NCBI GenBank assembly: GCA_002311285.1
Contig: DBZU01000002.1
Span: 13,904-20,953, forward strand
DNA from: Dehalococcoidia bacterium UBA1152
GTDB lineage: Bacteria; Chloroflexota; Dehalococcoidia; Lucifugimonadales; UBA2962
Length of the DNA stretch: 7,050 bases
Direction of reading: 5' to 3'
Each line of letters starts with the position of its first letter. Position 1 is the first letter of the stretch. The notes beneath the pieces are model-generated. The model searched no databases. It was not told the origin of the DNA and saw nothing but the letters and a program-made list of their open reading frames with translations. This document shows, one piece after another, positions 6,471 to 7,050 of this stretch. The translations under genes and the position numbers were made by a program.

Positions 6471-7050
6471 TTAGTTCAATCTCTTTTCTTTCTGACTTTG
6501 AATTAGATATTCTTCTTCGGGCACCAAACTAACAAGTGGCGCGCCATTTGCCAGCCTAACTGCCTCCTCTACTGCTTCGATTTCCATAGCTGTACGACAA
6601 TCTTGAGACATCGACCCCATGTGTGCCGTAAGGATACAGCGATCTATTTGAGCTAAGGGACCGTCGTAGGGCTCTTGTTCGAATACATCAAGCGCCACAC
6701 CGGAAAGATGTCCTGTCCTCAGAACGCTTTCGAGATCTTTTTCGTTAACGACACCTCCTCTTGATGTATTTACTAGACACGCCTCTGGCTTCATCGTTTC
6801 TAAGTCTTTCTTTGTAACCATATTTAACGTTTTGGCAGTAAGTGGCACGTGTAATGATATTACGTCTGCACATTTGTATATCTCATTTTTATTACACCAC
6901 TCTACATTTTCTGAACTATATTTCTCCCGCACCGCTACATTAATATCGTTAATCAATAATTTCTTACAGCCAAAGTTCAAAAGGTGGCTAATAACTAACT
7001 TTCCTATTCTACCGATACCGATTACCCCTACTATAGAATCACATATCCTC
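6471..7050 (-). CDS. D-isomer-specific 2-hydroxyacid dehydrogenase (phosphoglycerate dehydrogenase-like), 5'-truncated by window edge
   Basis: The frame is open to the right edge (first full codon 7049-7047), so 192 C-terminal residues are visible of an expected 310-330. A TTG at 6980 is internal, not a start, because the NAD-binding motif lies upstream of it. Numbering from the edge, GIGRIG is at 11-16 and Asp35 ends the second beta strand (NAD preference). SLHVPLT follows, then NTSRGG with catalytic Arg97, DVFEQEP with Glu126, and TAHMGS with His143. This complete Arg/Glu/His set indicates an active oxidoreductase that interconverts 2-keto acids and D-2-hydroxyacids. No ACT or other regulatory C-terminal domain follows, unlike SerA of E. 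coli, so a housekeeping serine-pathway enzyme is less likely. Tight coupling to a sugar SDR in a polysaccharide locus suggests a role in a glycan precursor or substituent, which is inference. The cognate substrate is unknown. Confidence 0.9.
   Translation of the reverse strand, partial: RICDSIVGVIGIGRIGKLVISHLLNFGCKKLLINDINVAVREKYSSENVEWCNKNEIYKCADVISLHVPLTAKTLNMVTKKDLETMKPEACLVNTSRGGVVNEKDLESVLRTGHLSGVALDVFEQEPYDGPLAQIDRCILTAHMGSMSQDCRTAMEIEAVEEAVRLANGAPLVSLVPEEEYLIQSQKEKRLN

Noticed and set aside
6978..6980. TTG as start of the 2-hydroxyacid dehydrogenase
   Set aside because: The same frame continues upstream to the window edge and encodes the NAD-binding GIGRIG motif there, so the TTG is an internal Leu codon.

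Overview
The window is a stretch of a bacterial surface-polysaccharide gene cluster. All seven recognisable genes lie on the minus strand, so transcription runs from high to low coordinates. There are five complete genes and two that run off the window edges. No RNA gene, mobile element or CRISPR array was seen. The base composition is moderately AT-leaning. The gene content (nucleotide-sugar enzymes, a glycosyltransferase-like protein and nonulosonic-acid genes) fits an O-antigen, capsule or flagellar-glycan locus of a Gram-negative bacterium. Proteobacteria or a spirochaete such as Leptospira are plausible, but the sequence alone does not fix the genus.

Layout in transcription order. (1) A D-isomer-specific 2-hydroxyacid dehydrogenase, cut by the right edge (6471-7050). 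(2) An NAD-dependent sugar epimerase/dehydratase of 293 aa, starting 2 nt after gene 1 (5587-6468). (3) A gap, then a 543-587 aa poorly characterised protein that looks like a GT-B glycosyltransferase of the surface-carbohydrate type (3701-5332, or to 5464 with the longer start). (4) A 100-nt gap, then a nucleotide-sugar 6-dehydrogenase (2215-3600). (5) A second SDR-type nucleotide-sugar enzyme (1223-2218), joined to gene 4 by a 4-nt ATGA overlap. (6) A LegC-family PLP aminotransferase (72-1226), joined to gene 5 by another ATGA overlap. (7) The first 21 codons of a NeuC/LegG-type UDP-sugar 2-epimerase (1-63), 8 nt after gene 6.

How they may work together. Genes 6 and 7 are consecutive enzymes of legionaminic-acid-type nonulosonate synthesis: 4-amination of a 4-keto-6-deoxy-HexNAc nucleotide, then hydrolysis with 2-epimerisation. 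The synthase, acetyltransferase and CMP-transferase genes should lie to the left of the window. Gene 5 could supply the 4-keto sugar (a LegB-like role), or it could act on the uronic-acid nucleotide made by gene 4. Gene 3 is the only transferase-like protein in the window and might attach one of these sugars. The roles of genes 1 and 2 are open: they form a tight pair that may build another precursor. The most interesting item is gene 3, with its loosely spaced flanks and an in-frame 15-bp tandem duplication.
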